Shown piece by piece: positions 54,479-63,882 of a stretch of DNA of 64,000 bases. A program made the position numbers and the translations under genes. How positions within the stretch are numbered: position 1 is the first letter of the stretch; every line of letters begins with the position of its first letter. The stretch is from G965232465 sp965232465 (GTDB lineage: Bacteria; Pseudomonadota; Alphaproteobacteria; JAQWUY01). The notes beneath the pieces were generated by a model. That model worked only from the letters and a program-made list of their open reading frames with translations. It made no database searches and had not been told where the DNA came from. The stretch spans positions 62,001 through 126,000 of the forward strand of contig OZ246977.1 in NCBI GenBank assembly GCA_965232465.1. Direction: 5' to 3'.

Positions 54479-55459
54479 TTATGTGTTTATAAGCTGTCGT
54501 ACCTTATTTAGCATGGTTTGTCTGCGCTGTCGACTTTCCAAGGCTTCATCCATGGTAACGGATATAAACTGTATGGTACGGTTGGGCTGTAATTGTCCAA
54601 TGTAATCCATATCAGATGATATGACACAGCCCACTGTGAAAAAGCCCCCACCAGAAACCGCATCACGGTGCAATACAATGGGTGAAGTTCCCCCTGGAAT
54701 TTGAATCGATCCATATGGATAACAGCTGTCGACAATATTAGATGGATCTGAACCCGCCCCAAACGGCTGTTCCCGTTCAACAAATTCTATGGGTGTTCCC
54801 CCATTAAAGCGGTATCCGATACGGTCAACCTCTGAACCAACTGTCCAAATATCCGCAAAAAATTGTTGTTGGGCTTGTTGGGTCAAACGGTGCCAATATA
54901 ACCCCGATAACACTTGAATTTCCGCATTATTACCAACCTGCCGTCTTAGGTTTTCAGGCACTGATGTACCCAATACCACATCCCTTTTAATTTCTGTGCC
55001 AATGGGCAATGTATCCCCGTCTTTTAGTAACCGACCTCGATGACCGCCCAATGCCCCAAGGGCATAAGTGGCACGAGACCCCAAAACAATCGGCACATCA
55101 ACACCGCCCGATATGGCAAGGTATGCCCTTGCCCCTGATTTCACAAAATCAAACGACAAGGTGTCCCCTTTTTTGATGGCAAGGGTTGTCCATATGGGGT
55201 GTAATTCACCATTAATCTTGGGGGCAATATTTCCCCCCGTTACAGCGATTTTTGCATGGACATTGAAAAGTATTTCTGGACCCATAAAGGTTATTTCCAA
55301 ACCCGCATGATTATCAGGGTTACCCACCAACAGGTTGGCAATTAACATGGCATACCTGTCCATAGCACCCGATTGGGGAATGCCCAAGTGGTAATATCCT
55401 TCCCGCCCCAAATCCTGTACAGCTGTGGCGATGCCCGCTTTTATGATATTAATTGACAT
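54479..55459 (-). CDS. pxpC: Biotin-dependent carboxyltransferase / 5-oxoprolinase subunit C (AHS2, KipA-like)
   Basis: 326 aa. AHS2 domain, homologous to part of urea carboxylase: GIATAVQDLGREGYYHLGIPQSGAMDRYAM, GGNIAPKINGE, YLAISGGVDVP, LGSRATYALGALGGHRGR, and the C-terminal IVLHRDAVSGGGFFTVG. With PxpB it forms the ring-opening partner of 5-oxoprolinase. It overlaps pxpB by 11 bases. Last of the Pxp-biotin gene set. Confidence 0.92.
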   Translation of the reverse strand: MSINIIKAGIATAVQDLGREGYYHLGIPQSGAMDRYAMLIANLLVGNPDNHAGLEITFMGPEILFNVHAKIAVTGGNIAPKINGELHPIWTTLAIKKGDTLSFDFVKSGARAYLAISGGVDVPIVLGSRATYALGALGGHRGRLLKDGDTLPIGTEIKRDVVLGTSVPENLRRQVGNNAEIQVLSGLYWHRLTQQAQQQFFADIWTVGSEVDRIGYRFNGGTPIEFVEREQPFGAGSDPSNIVDSCYPYGSIQIPGGTSPIVLHRDAVSGGGFFTVGCVISSDMDYIGQLQPNRTIQFISVTMDEALESRQRRQTMLNKVRQLINT

Positions 55460-56327
55460 GAAGAGCCTCCTTTAATTGTGTATTATATGCGTACATATCT
55501 TGTTTAAATGTATCCAATGAGAATGACACTTGTTTTACATTGGGGGTGTAGGTGCTTGCCTCCACTTGTGCCACAATGTTGTCATATTCCGCACGGTCAA
55601 TAGGGGTAAATTTGACAATATCCCCCGGTTTAAAGAAAATCATAAAGTCTCGTAGGTATTTGACTTGTTGACTGGGGTCATAAATGGGCATTGGGGTTAC
55701 CCCAAACATTTGATACCCACCGGCACCCCGCACAGAATATACAGCGGTGAAACACCCCCCATATCCAACGGTCAGCTTGGGCGTATCTGTGCGGGGGCTT
55801 AAATACTTGGGGACTTCCAACTGTTTTTCCCGCCCCACCATTTGATACATAAATGGCAACCCCGCAACAAATCCCACCATGGTCACAAACCAAGGATTTT
55901 CGTGATGGGCTTTGATAAAGTCTTCGTCACTGTCAAAGCCATTGATTTTTGCCGCATAATCCAGATCTGTACCCGTGGGGTCTTGGTGGCGTTCCCGAAA
56001 ACGCATCAAAGTCTCGTGTGTCCATGGGTCTTTGTAATACACTGGCATTTCAATAATGCGGGTGTCCAGTTCCGTGCGAATATCCCCCAGAGAATTTTCC
56101 ACTTCCTTAATAGTGCTTAGCATATCGTTAGGGGGTATAATATCTGGGTTAAACCGCACTTGAAACGATGCGTTTGCTGCACATATTTCAGTGACTCCAT
56201 CAATGTTCATGGACTGTAATTTTTTGGTAATTGACAATCCCTTAAAAAAGGCTTCCAACGACATATCTTCGCCAATTTGCACCAAAATATGTTCGTCACC
56301 GCCGTGTGTGTATCGTGTTTTCATCAT
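55449..56327 (-). CDS. pxpB: 5-oxoprolinase subunit B (AHS1, KipI-like)
   Basis: 292 aa, somewhat longer than typical PxpB. N-terminal half with YTHGGDEHILVQIGEDM, then the AHS1 region: DLDYAAKINGFDSDEDFIKAHHENPWFVTMVGFVAGLPFMY, LSPRTDTPKLTVGYGGCFTAVYSVRGAGGYQMFG. It overlaps the biotin carboxylase gene by 4 bases (ATGA). Confidence 0.92.
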   Translation of the reverse strand: MMKTRYTHGGDEHILVQIGEDMSLEAFFKGLSITKKLQSMNIDGVTEICAANASFQVRFNPDIIPPNDMLSTIKEVENSLGDIRTELDTRIIEMPVYYKDPWTHETLMRFRERHQDPTGTDLDYAAKINGFDSDEDFIKAHHENPWFVTMVGFVAGLPFMYQMVGREKQLEVPKYLSPRTDTPKLTVGYGGCFTAVYSVRGAGGYQMFGVTPMPIYDPSQQVKYLRDFMIFFKPGDIVKFTPIDRAEYDNIVAQVEASTYTPNVKQVSFSLDTFKQDMYAYNTQLKEALHVN

Positions 56328-57709
56328 GCACCTGCCTGTTTAATTTGTGTTGTTACATCTGCGTTTTGTAACCAGTTTTCTAGCCAACTGGTATCAAACG
56401 TCCCTTGTTGTACGGCGGGGCAATCCACCAAGACCTTAAATAAGGGTTTTGTATGTATTAGCCCCCCGATTTGTAATTCTTGTAATGCCCGTTTCATACG
56501 GATAATTGCCTTGGTACGATCTTCGTCCCAGACAATCAATTTACCAACCATCGAATCATAAAATGGCGGAACGGTATACCCCGCATATAACGCAGTATCA
56601 AACCGTACACCAAAGCCAGCCGGCATTTGTATGTGTGATACAGTCCCCGGGAATGGCATAAAGTGCATTGCCGCATTTTCGGCATTGATACGCACTTCAA
56701 TAGCATGGCCTTTGGGCGTAATATCCGCCTGATTCAGTGATAATGATGTGCCATTGGCAATTTTTATCATTTCCCGAATTAAATCCACCTGTGTTATCAT
56801 TTCTGTAACAGGGTGTTCCACCTGAATACGGGTGTTCATTTCAATGAAATAGAAATTTTGGGTAACATCATCATATAAAAATTCTATGGTACCCGCCCCC
56901 TTGTAGTTTACATGTCGGGCTAAGTCCACCGCCGACTGTTGGATTTTTTGCCGTACTGCGTCTGGCAGTAGGCTGGCGGGGGCTTCTTCCCACACCTTTT
57001 GTCGGGAGCGTTGCAATGAACAATCCCGCTCATAAAAGTGTAAATACTTTTGTCCATCCCCCAAGATTTGGATTTCAATGTGACGGCATTTTTGGATGTA
57101 CTTTTCAATATACACCCCCCCATCCCCAAAGGCAGATAGGGCTTCTGTACTGGAGTGTTGAGCGGATTTTTCAAAATTTTCCACACAATCAACAATACGA
57201 ATACCCTTGCCCCCGCCACCTGCAACAGCCTTAATCATCAGCGGATAGCCAACAGTGTCAGCAATTTTTTTCGCTTCATCCAAATCATCAATGCGACCGT
57301 CACTGCCGGGAACGGTGGGTACACCTGCTTGTGTGGCAATAATTCTGGCACTGACCTTGTCACCCATTTGGTTAATAATATCCCCCGATGGACCAATAAA
57401 TATAAGCCCCGCATCCACGACTGCATCGGCAAAATCGGCATTTTCCGCCAAAAATCCATACCCAGGGTGAATGGCATCAGCCCCTGTTTGTTTGGCAGCA
57501 TCAATAATTTTATCCATACGCAAATATGATTTTATCGATTGTGGTTCCCCAATATGTATGGTTTCGTCCGCCATTTTAACCGCCAACGATTCCGCATCCG
57601 CATCACTGAACACTTGCACAGTTTTTATGTTCAGTTCCTGTGCCGCACGGATAATCCGCACCGCAATTTCCCCACGATTGGCAATCAATAATTTTTTAAT
57701 ATTTTCCAT
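56324..57709 (-). CDS. accC: Biotin carboxylase (AccC-like)
   Basis: 461 aa, ATP-grasp. KLLIANRGEIAVRIIRAAQE, IHPGYGFLAENADFA, glycine loop KAVAGGGGKGIRI near 160-172, catalytic region EMNTRIQVEHPVTEMI, and a C-terminal domain. Carboxylates biotin on the carrier encoded just upstream. It is likely dedicated to the Pxp-type enzyme rather than fatty-acid synthesis: the next genes on both sides are Pxp components and accB/accA/accD partners are absent. Confidence 0.93.
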   Translation of the reverse strand: MENIKKLLIANRGEIAVRIIRAAQELNIKTVQVFSDADAESLAVKMADETIHIGEPQSIKSYLRMDKIIDAAKQTGADAIHPGYGFLAENADFADAVVDAGLIFIGPSGDIINQMGDKVSARIIATQAGVPTVPGSDGRIDDLDEAKKIADTVGYPLMIKAVAGGGGKGIRIVDCVENFEKSAQHSSTEALSAFGDGGVYIEKYIQKCRHIEIQILGDGQKYLHFYERDCSLQRSRQKVWEEAPASLLPDAVRQKIQQSAVDLARHVNYKGAGTIEFLYDDVTQNFYFIEMNTRIQVEHPVTEMITQVDLIREMIKIANGTSLSLNQADITPKGHAIEVRINAENAAMHFMPFPGTVSHIQMPAGFGVRFDTALYAGYTVPPFYDSMVGKLIVWDEDRTKAIIRMKRALQELQIGGLIHTKPLFKVLVDCPAVQQGTFDTSWLENWLQNADVTTQIKQAGA

Positions 57710-57735
57710 ATTATTTCCCCTTCAATGTGCTGGTA

Positions 57736-57975
57736 TTATTCAAGTTCCAACAACGCATCACCGGGGTTTACAGCAGTGTTATCGTCCACGAGGAATTGTT
57801 TAATTATACCCTCTTTGTCCGCCTGGATTTCGTGGAAAGATTTCATAATTTCCATAACGCCAATCACATCGCCCTGTTGTACCGTATCCCCGTGGTTTTT
57901 ATAAGGGTCTGCATCGGGGGAAGGTTTGCGATAAAATGTACCAGGTAACGGGCTTAGTATGTGTTTTTCACTCAT
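57736..57975 (-). CDS. Short biotin carboxyl carrier protein
   Basis: 79 aa, a bare biotinyl domain. Biotin-accepting Lys45 in GVMEIMKSFHEI; SPLPGTFYRKPSPDADPY is like acetyl-CoA carboxylase BCCP, but the long N-terminal linker of AccB is missing. AAAGGAG is placed eight bases before the ATG. Sits 13 bases after pxpA and 26 before the biotin carboxylase, so it is a dedicated carrier. Confidence 0.92.
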   Translation of the reverse strand: MSEKHILSPLPGTFYRKPSPDADPYKNHGDTVQQGDVIGVMEIMKSFHEIQADKEGIIKQFLVDDNTAVNPGDALLELE

Positions 57976-57988
57976 AGTATTTTCTCCT

Positions 57989-58717
57989 TTAATTGTGTAA
58001 GTATTGTTTCATGACTTGGTTAATAGACATTAATACATTGGGTGCATTCGGTGTGTCAGAATGCACACAAATAGTTTCCGCTTTTACGGGTACAAAGACA
58101 TCTGTTATGCTTTTTACCCGCCCCTGTTCCACCGCCAACAAACATTTTTCTGCCAACAGCATGGGGTCTTCGGTTTTATGGTGACGGCTAATAATGATAT
58201 TGCTGTTATCATCATAATCTAGGTCGGCGAAAAATTCCGCCTTAAACGCTATGTTTCGCTGTAAACAGACTTTTTCTATGATTGTGTTACTTAACCCAAA
58301 CACAGGTACTTGGTACATTTTTGCCACATCTGCAATCGCTTCGGCAATATGTTGTTGCTTTGATGCCATACCATACAAAGACCCATGGGCTTTTAGGTGC
58401 GACAACGGCATATCATGATGCTTTAAAAATCCGCTTAATGCCCCCACTTGGTACAAAATAATATTAAAAATCTCTTCTTTGTTTATTTTCATTTCCCGCC
58501 TGCCAAAGCCCATTAAATCGGGTAAGGAAAAATGTGCCCCAACCCGTACATTATGTTGTTTGGCAAGGGCAACAGTTGTATACATCCAATTCGGATCAGA
58601 CGCATGAAATCCACAGGCAATATTCGCATCAGTTATCAAAGGCATGATTTTTTCGTCATCCCCCAATTGGTATATGCCGAAGCTTTCGCCCATATCGCAA
58701 TTTATACTTAATGACAT
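57989..58717 (-). CDS. pxpA: LamB/YcsF-family protein, 5-oxoprolinase subunit A
   Basis: 242 aa. N-terminal SINCDMGESFGIYQLGDDEKIMPLITDANIACGFHASDP, and VGAHFSLPDLMGFGRR, are the LamB/YcsF signature (polysaccharide-deacetylase-like barrel). In E. coli PxpABC hydrolyses 5-oxoproline with ATP. AAGGAG lies six bases before the ATG. First of the enzyme genes, 57 bases after the transporter permease. Confidence 0.94.
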   Translation of the reverse strand: MSLSINCDMGESFGIYQLGDDEKIMPLITDANIACGFHASDPNWMYTTVALAKQHNVRVGAHFSLPDLMGFGRREMKINKEEIFNIILYQVGALSGFLKHHDMPLSHLKAHGSLYGMASKQQHIAEAIADVAKMYQVPVFGLSNTIIEKVCLQRNIAFKAEFFADLDYDDNSNIIISRHHKTEDPMLLAEKCLLAVEQGRVKSITDVFVPVKAETICVHSDTPNAPNVLMSINQVMKQYLHN

Positions 58718-58774
58718 TGTTTTCTCCTTAATATAGTTTTTTTATGGGTGTCGTTTATACATTATAAAATATGT

Positions 58775-59770
58775 TTAACTTTGAATATCAGCGGCAACCC
58801 TTAAACGGATTCTGTCGACTATAACAGCAAAAATCAAAATAATCCCCAGTACAACAATTTGTAAGTACGACTCGATACGGGCTAAGTTCATGCCATTTTG
58901 TACCAAGCCAATAAAGAATGCCCCTAAGACAACATTTTCTATACGACCAACGCCGCCCCGCAAACTGACACCCGCAATAACGCAAGCAGCAATGGATTCA
59001 AGTGGCATTGATGTCCCGATGTTCGCCTCGCCTGTGTCCAACCGTGCAGTCAGCAAAATACCAGCAATAGCGGTAATTGATGCCACAATAAAATATGCTA
59101 AAAACAAAATTCCTTTGGTGTTAATCCCCGATAATTCCGCCGCCTTACGATTGCCCCCAACCGCATAAAAATACCGTCCCATCGCCGTATGATTTAACAG
59201 TAAATATAAGCCAATTGCCACACATACCATCACCACAACAGGGGCAGGGATACCCATAAAATCCCCAAATCCGAATATATCAGCAAATGCCGTTGGCATA
59301 CCATATACAGGCGATCCCCCTGTAATATATAATGCCAAACCAAAGCCCACGGACGAAATACCTAGTGTCATCATAAATGGGGATACATCAAACAACGATA
59401 CGCCGATGCCGTTAATTGCCCCGATAATCATACCAACACCGATACCTGCCATGACACCTAGTACAATCACCACCCATACAGATTCAGGCATCATGCCATA
59501 TAAAACCGCCATTACCAATGCACTTATGACCGAAGAAAAGGCGACTATGGTTCCCACAGATAAATCAAACCCACCCGTTAACAAGGCAAACATCTGTCCC
59601 ATGGACACCAAAATTAAAAATGACGATTGTCGTATTACATTGACAAAGTTTTTTACCGTCAAAAAGTTATCAGATATGGCGGCAAATATAGCAACTGACA
59701 CTACCAATAATAATGGCAAAACCCCCATTTTCACAAAAATAGATTTTGCCATGTACATTATTTTTTTCAT
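58775..59770 (-). CDS. ABC transporter permease, RbsC/sugar (branched) type
   Basis: 331 aa, about ten transmembrane helices. Conserved NVIRQSSFLILVSMGQMFALLTGGFDLSVG and the C-terminal AACVIAGVSLRGGVGRIENVVLGA of the RbsC family. Works with the ATPase gene 18 bases upstream and the TorT-like binding protein. Confidence 0.92.
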   Translation of the reverse strand: MKKIMYMAKSIFVKMGVLPLLLVVSVAIFAAISDNFLTVKNFVNVIRQSSFLILVSMGQMFALLTGGFDLSVGTIVAFSSVISALVMAVLYGMMPESVWVVIVLGVMAGIGVGMIIGAINGIGVSLFDVSPFMMTLGISSVGFGLALYITGGSPVYGMPTAFADIFGFGDFMGIPAPVVVMVCVAIGLYLLLNHTAMGRYFYAVGGNRKAAELSGINTKGILFLAYFIVASITAIAGILLTARLDTGEANIGTSMPLESIAACVIAGVSLRGGVGRIENVVLGAFFIGLVQNGMNLARIESYLQIVVLGIILIFAVIVDRIRLRVAADIQS

Positions 59771-59788
59771 TTTTTATATTTCCTATTA

Positions 59789-61330
59789 TCAATCAAAGAA
59801 GTTAAGTAATACATTTTCTTGTGTAATGTCTGTGCCTGTAAGTTCTGTTTTTAGTGTTCCCCCTTGCATTACATACAAACGGTGGCTTAAATTAACAACC
59901 TCTGGTAAATCAGAGGACACAATGACAATGCCCGCCCCTTTTGCACATAAATTGCCAATAAATTTGTAAATTTCCGCCCGGGTTTTTACATCTACGCCAA
60001 CTGTAGGTTCATCAAATACATATAAATCGATATCTTGTATTAACGATTTTGCCAGCATTACTTTTTGCTGATTACCCCCGGAAAACGCCTGCACAGTATG
60101 CTCTATTTTTAAGGGGAACACATTAAACAAAGACGCCAAACGGTGGGCTTCGGTTTTTTCCTTGCCTTTGTCAAGCATTTTCATTTTTTTAAATGTAGGG
60201 AGGCGTAATGCGGACATGGTGATATTTTCCCGACAATTTAAGTGCATCACTAAGCCTTCGGTTTTACGATTTGATGGGGAATAGAAAAATCCCTGTTCGA
60301 TCATTTTTTTGGAATGGAAATGGGTTACTTTTTGCCCTTTAAAAAATATCTCGCCCGATTCGATGTTTTCCAGACCAAAGCAACACCGAAGTAATTTTGA
60401 CTTACCTGCCCCAACCAATCCCGCCAGTCCCACAATTTCACCCGCCCTTACGGTAATAGAAGTATTTCGTACCCGATTATCTTTGGTGGTGATGTTATCA
60501 ATGGATAACAAGGTTTGTCCTGGATTATATGGTATATGCGGATATGTTTTATCCAAATATTCACCCGTCATGAGGGCAACTAAATCTGCCTCCGTCACAT
60601 CTTGGGCAGTGACTGTGTCGATATACTTGCCATCCCGTAATACGGTAACTTTATCGGCAATGCGTCTGATTTCCGCCATACGGTGGGTAATATAGACAAT
60701 ACCAATACCTTGTTCCTGTGCGGTTTTTATCAATTCGAACAAACGGTCAATTTCCCGCTCAGTCAGGGATGCGGTCGGTTCGTCCAATATTAAGACCGAT
60801 ACATCACTGCTAAATGCCTTGGCAATTTCAACCATTTGCTGATTTGCCCGTGATAAGTATTTCACCTTAGTTTTTGGATTTAAGGCAAAATCCAATTTCT
60901 TTAATACTTTTTTCGATTCATTGTGTAATTTTTTTTTGTTTAAAATACCATATTGGGTATGTTCTTGTCCCAAAAATATGTTTTGTTCAACGCTAAGTTC
61001 TTCGACCAAAGAAAATTCTTGGAATACGGCACTAATGCCCAGTTGTTTCGCATGGTGTACGGATGTGAGTTTTATATTTTCACCCTTAAAAAACATATCC
61101 CCAGCTGAGGGTTGATATACACCGCATATGGTGGAAATCATCGTTGATTTACCCGCACCATTTTCCCCAAATAACACATGTACCTCGCCCGCCCGCAAAA
61201 TAAACGACACATTGTCAAGGGCTTTGACGCCAGGAAAAGTCTTGATAATATTTTTCATTTCCAACAGGGGGGAACCAATTTCTTGGTTCCCACCAGTTGC
61301 AGAGGTATGATGTATAGCAGATATATTCAT
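59789..61330 (-). CDS. ABC transporter ATPase, RbsA type (two nucleotide-binding domains)
   Basis: 513 aa. First domain: Walker A GENGAGKSTMI, signature-like LSRANQQMVEIAKAFS, Walker B LILDEPTASLT. Second: degenerate Walker A GLVGAGKSKLLR, signature FSGGNQQKVMLAKSL, DEPTVGVD. The tandem layout is typical of sugar/autoinducer importers. Confidence 0.94.
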   Translation of the reverse strand: MNISAIHHTSATGGNQEIGSPLLEMKNIIKTFPGVKALDNVSFILRAGEVHVLFGENGAGKSTMISTICGVYQPSAGDMFFKGENIKLTSVHHAKQLGISAVFQEFSLVEELSVEQNIFLGQEHTQYGILNKKKLHNESKKVLKKLDFALNPKTKVKYLSRANQQMVEIAKAFSSDVSVLILDEPTASLTEREIDRLFELIKTAQEQGIGIVYITHRMAEIRRIADKVTVLRDGKYIDTVTAQDVTEADLVALMTGEYLDKTYPHIPYNPGQTLLSIDNITTKDNRVRNTSITVRAGEIVGLAGLVGAGKSKLLRCCFGLENIESGEIFFKGQKVTHFHSKKMIEQGFFYSPSNRKTEGLVMHLNCRENITMSALRLPTFKKMKMLDKGKEKTEAHRLASLFNVFPLKIEHTVQAFSGGNQQKVMLAKSLIQDIDLYVFDEPTVGVDVKTRAEIYKFIGNLCAKGAGIVIVSSDLPEVVNLSHRLYVMQGGTLKTELTGTDITQENVLLNFFD

Positions 61331-61342
61331 TAATACGAATCT

Positions 61343-62413
61343 TTACTTTACACGGAAAGTAGGTTTAAACCCACCAGCCGCCAACGAAGAATCCCTATCG
61401 AATGTGTTGATATTTACTGAATCAATCACATATAATTTTGGACCCACATGTTTATCGTATGGTTTGTTTTCCAAGATGCGTACGGCTTGGTCAATGGCAA
61501 CCCGCCCTTGAATAACTGAGGAATCCGTCGGTGCCGCCAAGATGTGACCCCGCTTGATACCTTGGTATACACCGGGGGTAAAGTAATAAGACATAATGTT
61601 AATGTCATCCAATTGCCCTTTGGAACGTAGTAAACCAACCGCAGCTTCGGCGGTCACCGCTGTGCCGACCACATAATCCACATGTCCATAGGTTTGCAAC
61701 ACATCTTCCACCAATTTTAATTGGGTTTCTTTACCCGTGTCACCGTATTTGGTTGCTACAATTTCAATATTACTGCCTTTAATGGCTTTTTGGAAACCAG
61801 TGTTACCCGCTTCTACCCAACCTGCACCAGGGGGTCCAGGGAACCATGCCACTTTCACTTTTTTACCGGCATTTTTGCTTTGCTTTACGATATATTCCCC
61901 TGCTTTATATCCCATTTCGCCAAACGATACCAATGATTTTGCCGATAACTTAGGCGAAGACATACCATTCACCACATCGATCACAGGCACGCCCTTAGCA
62001 CGCACAGATTCAACGGTTTTGTTCAAACCATCAAAAGAAATCGCACCAATAATAACCGCATCCGCCCCACTGGCAACACAGTCTTCAATTTGGGAAATTT
62101 GTTTATTCAGGTTTGTGTACCCACCCGCTTCGACCAAGTTCATGGAAATTCCCAAACGATTTGCCTCGTCCACAACGCCATAATTTACCGCCGTCCAATA
62201 GGCATCTTTTAGGTGGGGGAAGGATACGCAAATATCCCATTTTTTTGATACAGATTCCAGTGGCACATAGCTCTTGGTGGTACGGGGGCTGTCCATGTTA
62301 AATGCCGGTTCCCATACTTCCACATCAAACGGATACCATGTATCCGATGCCTGTGTACCAAGTCCTGTTGCCCAGATAAGACTGATTACAGTTAATTTAA
62401 TAAAATTTTTCAT
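61343..62413 (-). CDS. Periplasmic substrate-binding protein, TorT-like
   Basis: 356 aa. Signal peptide of about 22 residues (ISLIWATGLGTQA), then a periplasmic-binding type-1 fold with clear TorT likeness: WDICVSFPHLKDAYWTAVNYG, EAGGYTNLNKQISQIEDCVASGADAVIIGAISFDGL, VIDVVNGMSS. TorT binds TMAO with TorS; here it is encoded with an RbsA/RbsC pair and so serves an importer. The ligand is presumably a small amide or lactam used by the downstream enzyme. Confidence 0.88.
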   Translation of the reverse strand: MKNFIKLTVISLIWATGLGTQASDTWYPFDVEVWEPAFNMDSPRTTKSYVPLESVSKKWDICVSFPHLKDAYWTAVNYGVVDEANRLGISMNLVEAGGYTNLNKQISQIEDCVASGADAVIIGAISFDGLNKTVESVRAKGVPVIDVVNGMSSPKLSAKSLVSFGEMGYKAGEYIVKQSKNAGKKVKVAWFPGPPGAGWVEAGNTGFQKAIKGSNIEIVATKYGDTGKETQLKLVEDVLQTYGHVDYVVGTAVTAEAAVGLLRSKGQLDDINIMSYYFTPGVYQGIKRGHILAAPTDSSVIQGRVAIDQAVRILENKPYDKHVGPKLYVIDSVNINTFDRDSSLAAGGFKPTFRVK

Positions 62414-62737
62414 ATTACTCTCCTTGTGGTTTTAAGGTAGCACATTTAATAAAAAGAATTGCCTACCTAGTTAAATTTTGGGACTACTTTACATGTAATC
62501 CCCCCGAATCATGATATTGATGCCTTTTCTTATATTTTATTAATATTTCATTTCCATTTCAGGATATTACAAAAATATAGAGTTGTCTATTTCATTATTT
62601 TGTATTTAATATTCGGAAAAACAGAATATAATTTTGTTTTATTATTTTTATTATCATGGTACAAGTATATTATATCAAGCAAGTATATATATAGTATTTT
62701 TTTATAAACTGGTCCATTTTAAAAGGGGTAAAAAAAT
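62414..62737. promoter_or_regulatory. Divergent control region between the TorT-like operon and LysR
   Basis: 324 AT-rich bases, no ORF. GGAGAG lies a few bases before the binding-protein ATG (minus side). The LysR ATG is preceded by AAAGGGG. LysR proteins usually bind such a divergent gap; no palindrome could be pinned down by eye. Confidence 0.5.
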
Positions 62738-63682
62738 ATGAATACAAGTGACATTAATATTAAGGATTTTCCTTTTACATTAAAGCAAATAAAATACTTT
62801 ATTGCGGTCGTTGAATATAAAAAAGTAACCACCGCCGCCAAGTATATTTTTATTTCCCCATCGGTCATCACCACCGCTATTAAAGACTTAGAATCACACT
62901 TGCAGGTAACCTTATTCGAACGCACCAAGAATGGGTTACAATTGACCCGTGAAGGCGATATTTTTCTGAACCACTGTAATGATATATTGTCGGTGGTATC
63001 CTCCACTTATAACGCTGTACAAGGGCTGTCTATGTACACAAAAAATATGCTAATGGGGACATTAAGAATTGGTTGTACGGAAACCATATCTGGATATTTG
63101 TTATTAAAATTGATAACCCCTTTTCAGCAATATTTCCCTAATATAAACCTGCGTATCAAAGAATATTCCCGTACTGTACTAGAAAAAAATATCCTTAATG
63201 GTACCATAGATGTCGCCCTTGCCATAACCGATAATTTGGTGCATTTGGACAAATTATATTATGAAATAATCGTACGATCACAACGCAATCTGTGGGTATC
63301 AAATACGCACGAATTTTTACAAAGGGATATTGTGGAATTATCAGATGTTGCCAAACAGCCTTTTGTGCAATTAACTTTGGATGAGGCAAAACGCAATAAC
63401 TTGAAATACTGGAAACGCTTTGGGCTGAAACCAAATATTGTATATGAATCAAATTCCGTCGAATCCATTCGGGGTATGGTGTCCAATGGACATGGGGTTA
63501 CTATATTATCAGATATGGTGTACCGCCCATGGTCGCTGGATGGAAAACGCATTGAGCGCATAAAACTGATGGCGGAAACCAAAAACATGAATATCGGCTT
63601 AGTATGGCTAAAAGACTGTGAAAAAAGCAAAGAAATGCAGGAATTTATATCATTTTGTACCAAGCAAACCGCTAATATGTGA
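62738..63682 (+). CDS. LysR-family regulator of the lactam/5-oxoproline operon
   Basis: 314 aa. HTH near 15-75 (YFIAVVEYKKVTTAAKYIFISPSVITTAIKDLESHLQVTLFERT), then the inducer-binding domain (LRIGCTETISGYLLLKL, SNGHGVTILSDMVYRPWSL). It is transcribed away from the operon, the classic arrangement for LysR control of adjacent catabolic genes; the inducer is probably the transported compound. Confidence 0.93.
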   Translation: MNTSDINIKDFPFTLKQIKYFIAVVEYKKVTTAAKYIFISPSVITTAIKDLESHLQVTLFERTKNGLQLTREGDIFLNHCNDILSVVSSTYNAVQGLSMYTKNMLMGTLRIGCTETISGYLLLKLITPFQQYFPNINLRIKEYSRTVLEKNILNGTIDVALAITDNLVHLDKLYYEIIVRSQRNLWVSNTHEFLQRDIVELSDVAKQPFVQLTLDEAKRNNLKYWKRFGLKPNIVYESNSVESIRGMVSNGHGVTILSDMVYRPWSLDGKRIERIKLMAETKNMNIGLVWLKDCEKSKEMQEFISFCTKQTANM

Positions 63683-63751
63683 TCATTTTACAGTGTGTTA
63701 GCCCCATATTTTAAAATGTATAAAAAAGCCCCATTTTATGATCCAGAATAA

Positions 63752-63820
63752 TATAGTCAAATCAATATAAATGGGTTTGATAAAATGCGGTTACAACCGC
63801 TTGCCATGTGTTACTATGAA
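63752..63820 (-). repeat. Palindromic MITE-like repeat, copy D (fragment)
   Basis: TATAGTCAAATCAAT followed by ATGCGGTTACAACCGCTTGCCA, matching the outer end of copies A and C read inverted. The remaining part of the unit is absent. Confidence 0.6.
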
Positions 63821-63882
63821 ATTAGCTAGCTGGGCGAATTTTTTCATTATTTAAATAATTATGACATTGATACTATCGAGGA

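Noticed and set aside
56324..57975. Biotin carboxylase and carrier as ordinary acetyl-CoA carboxylase subunits
   Set aside because: They are embedded between pxpA and pxpB with overlapping or very short gaps, and the carrier lacks the AccB N-terminal region; a dedicated role is more likely, though sharing is not excluded.
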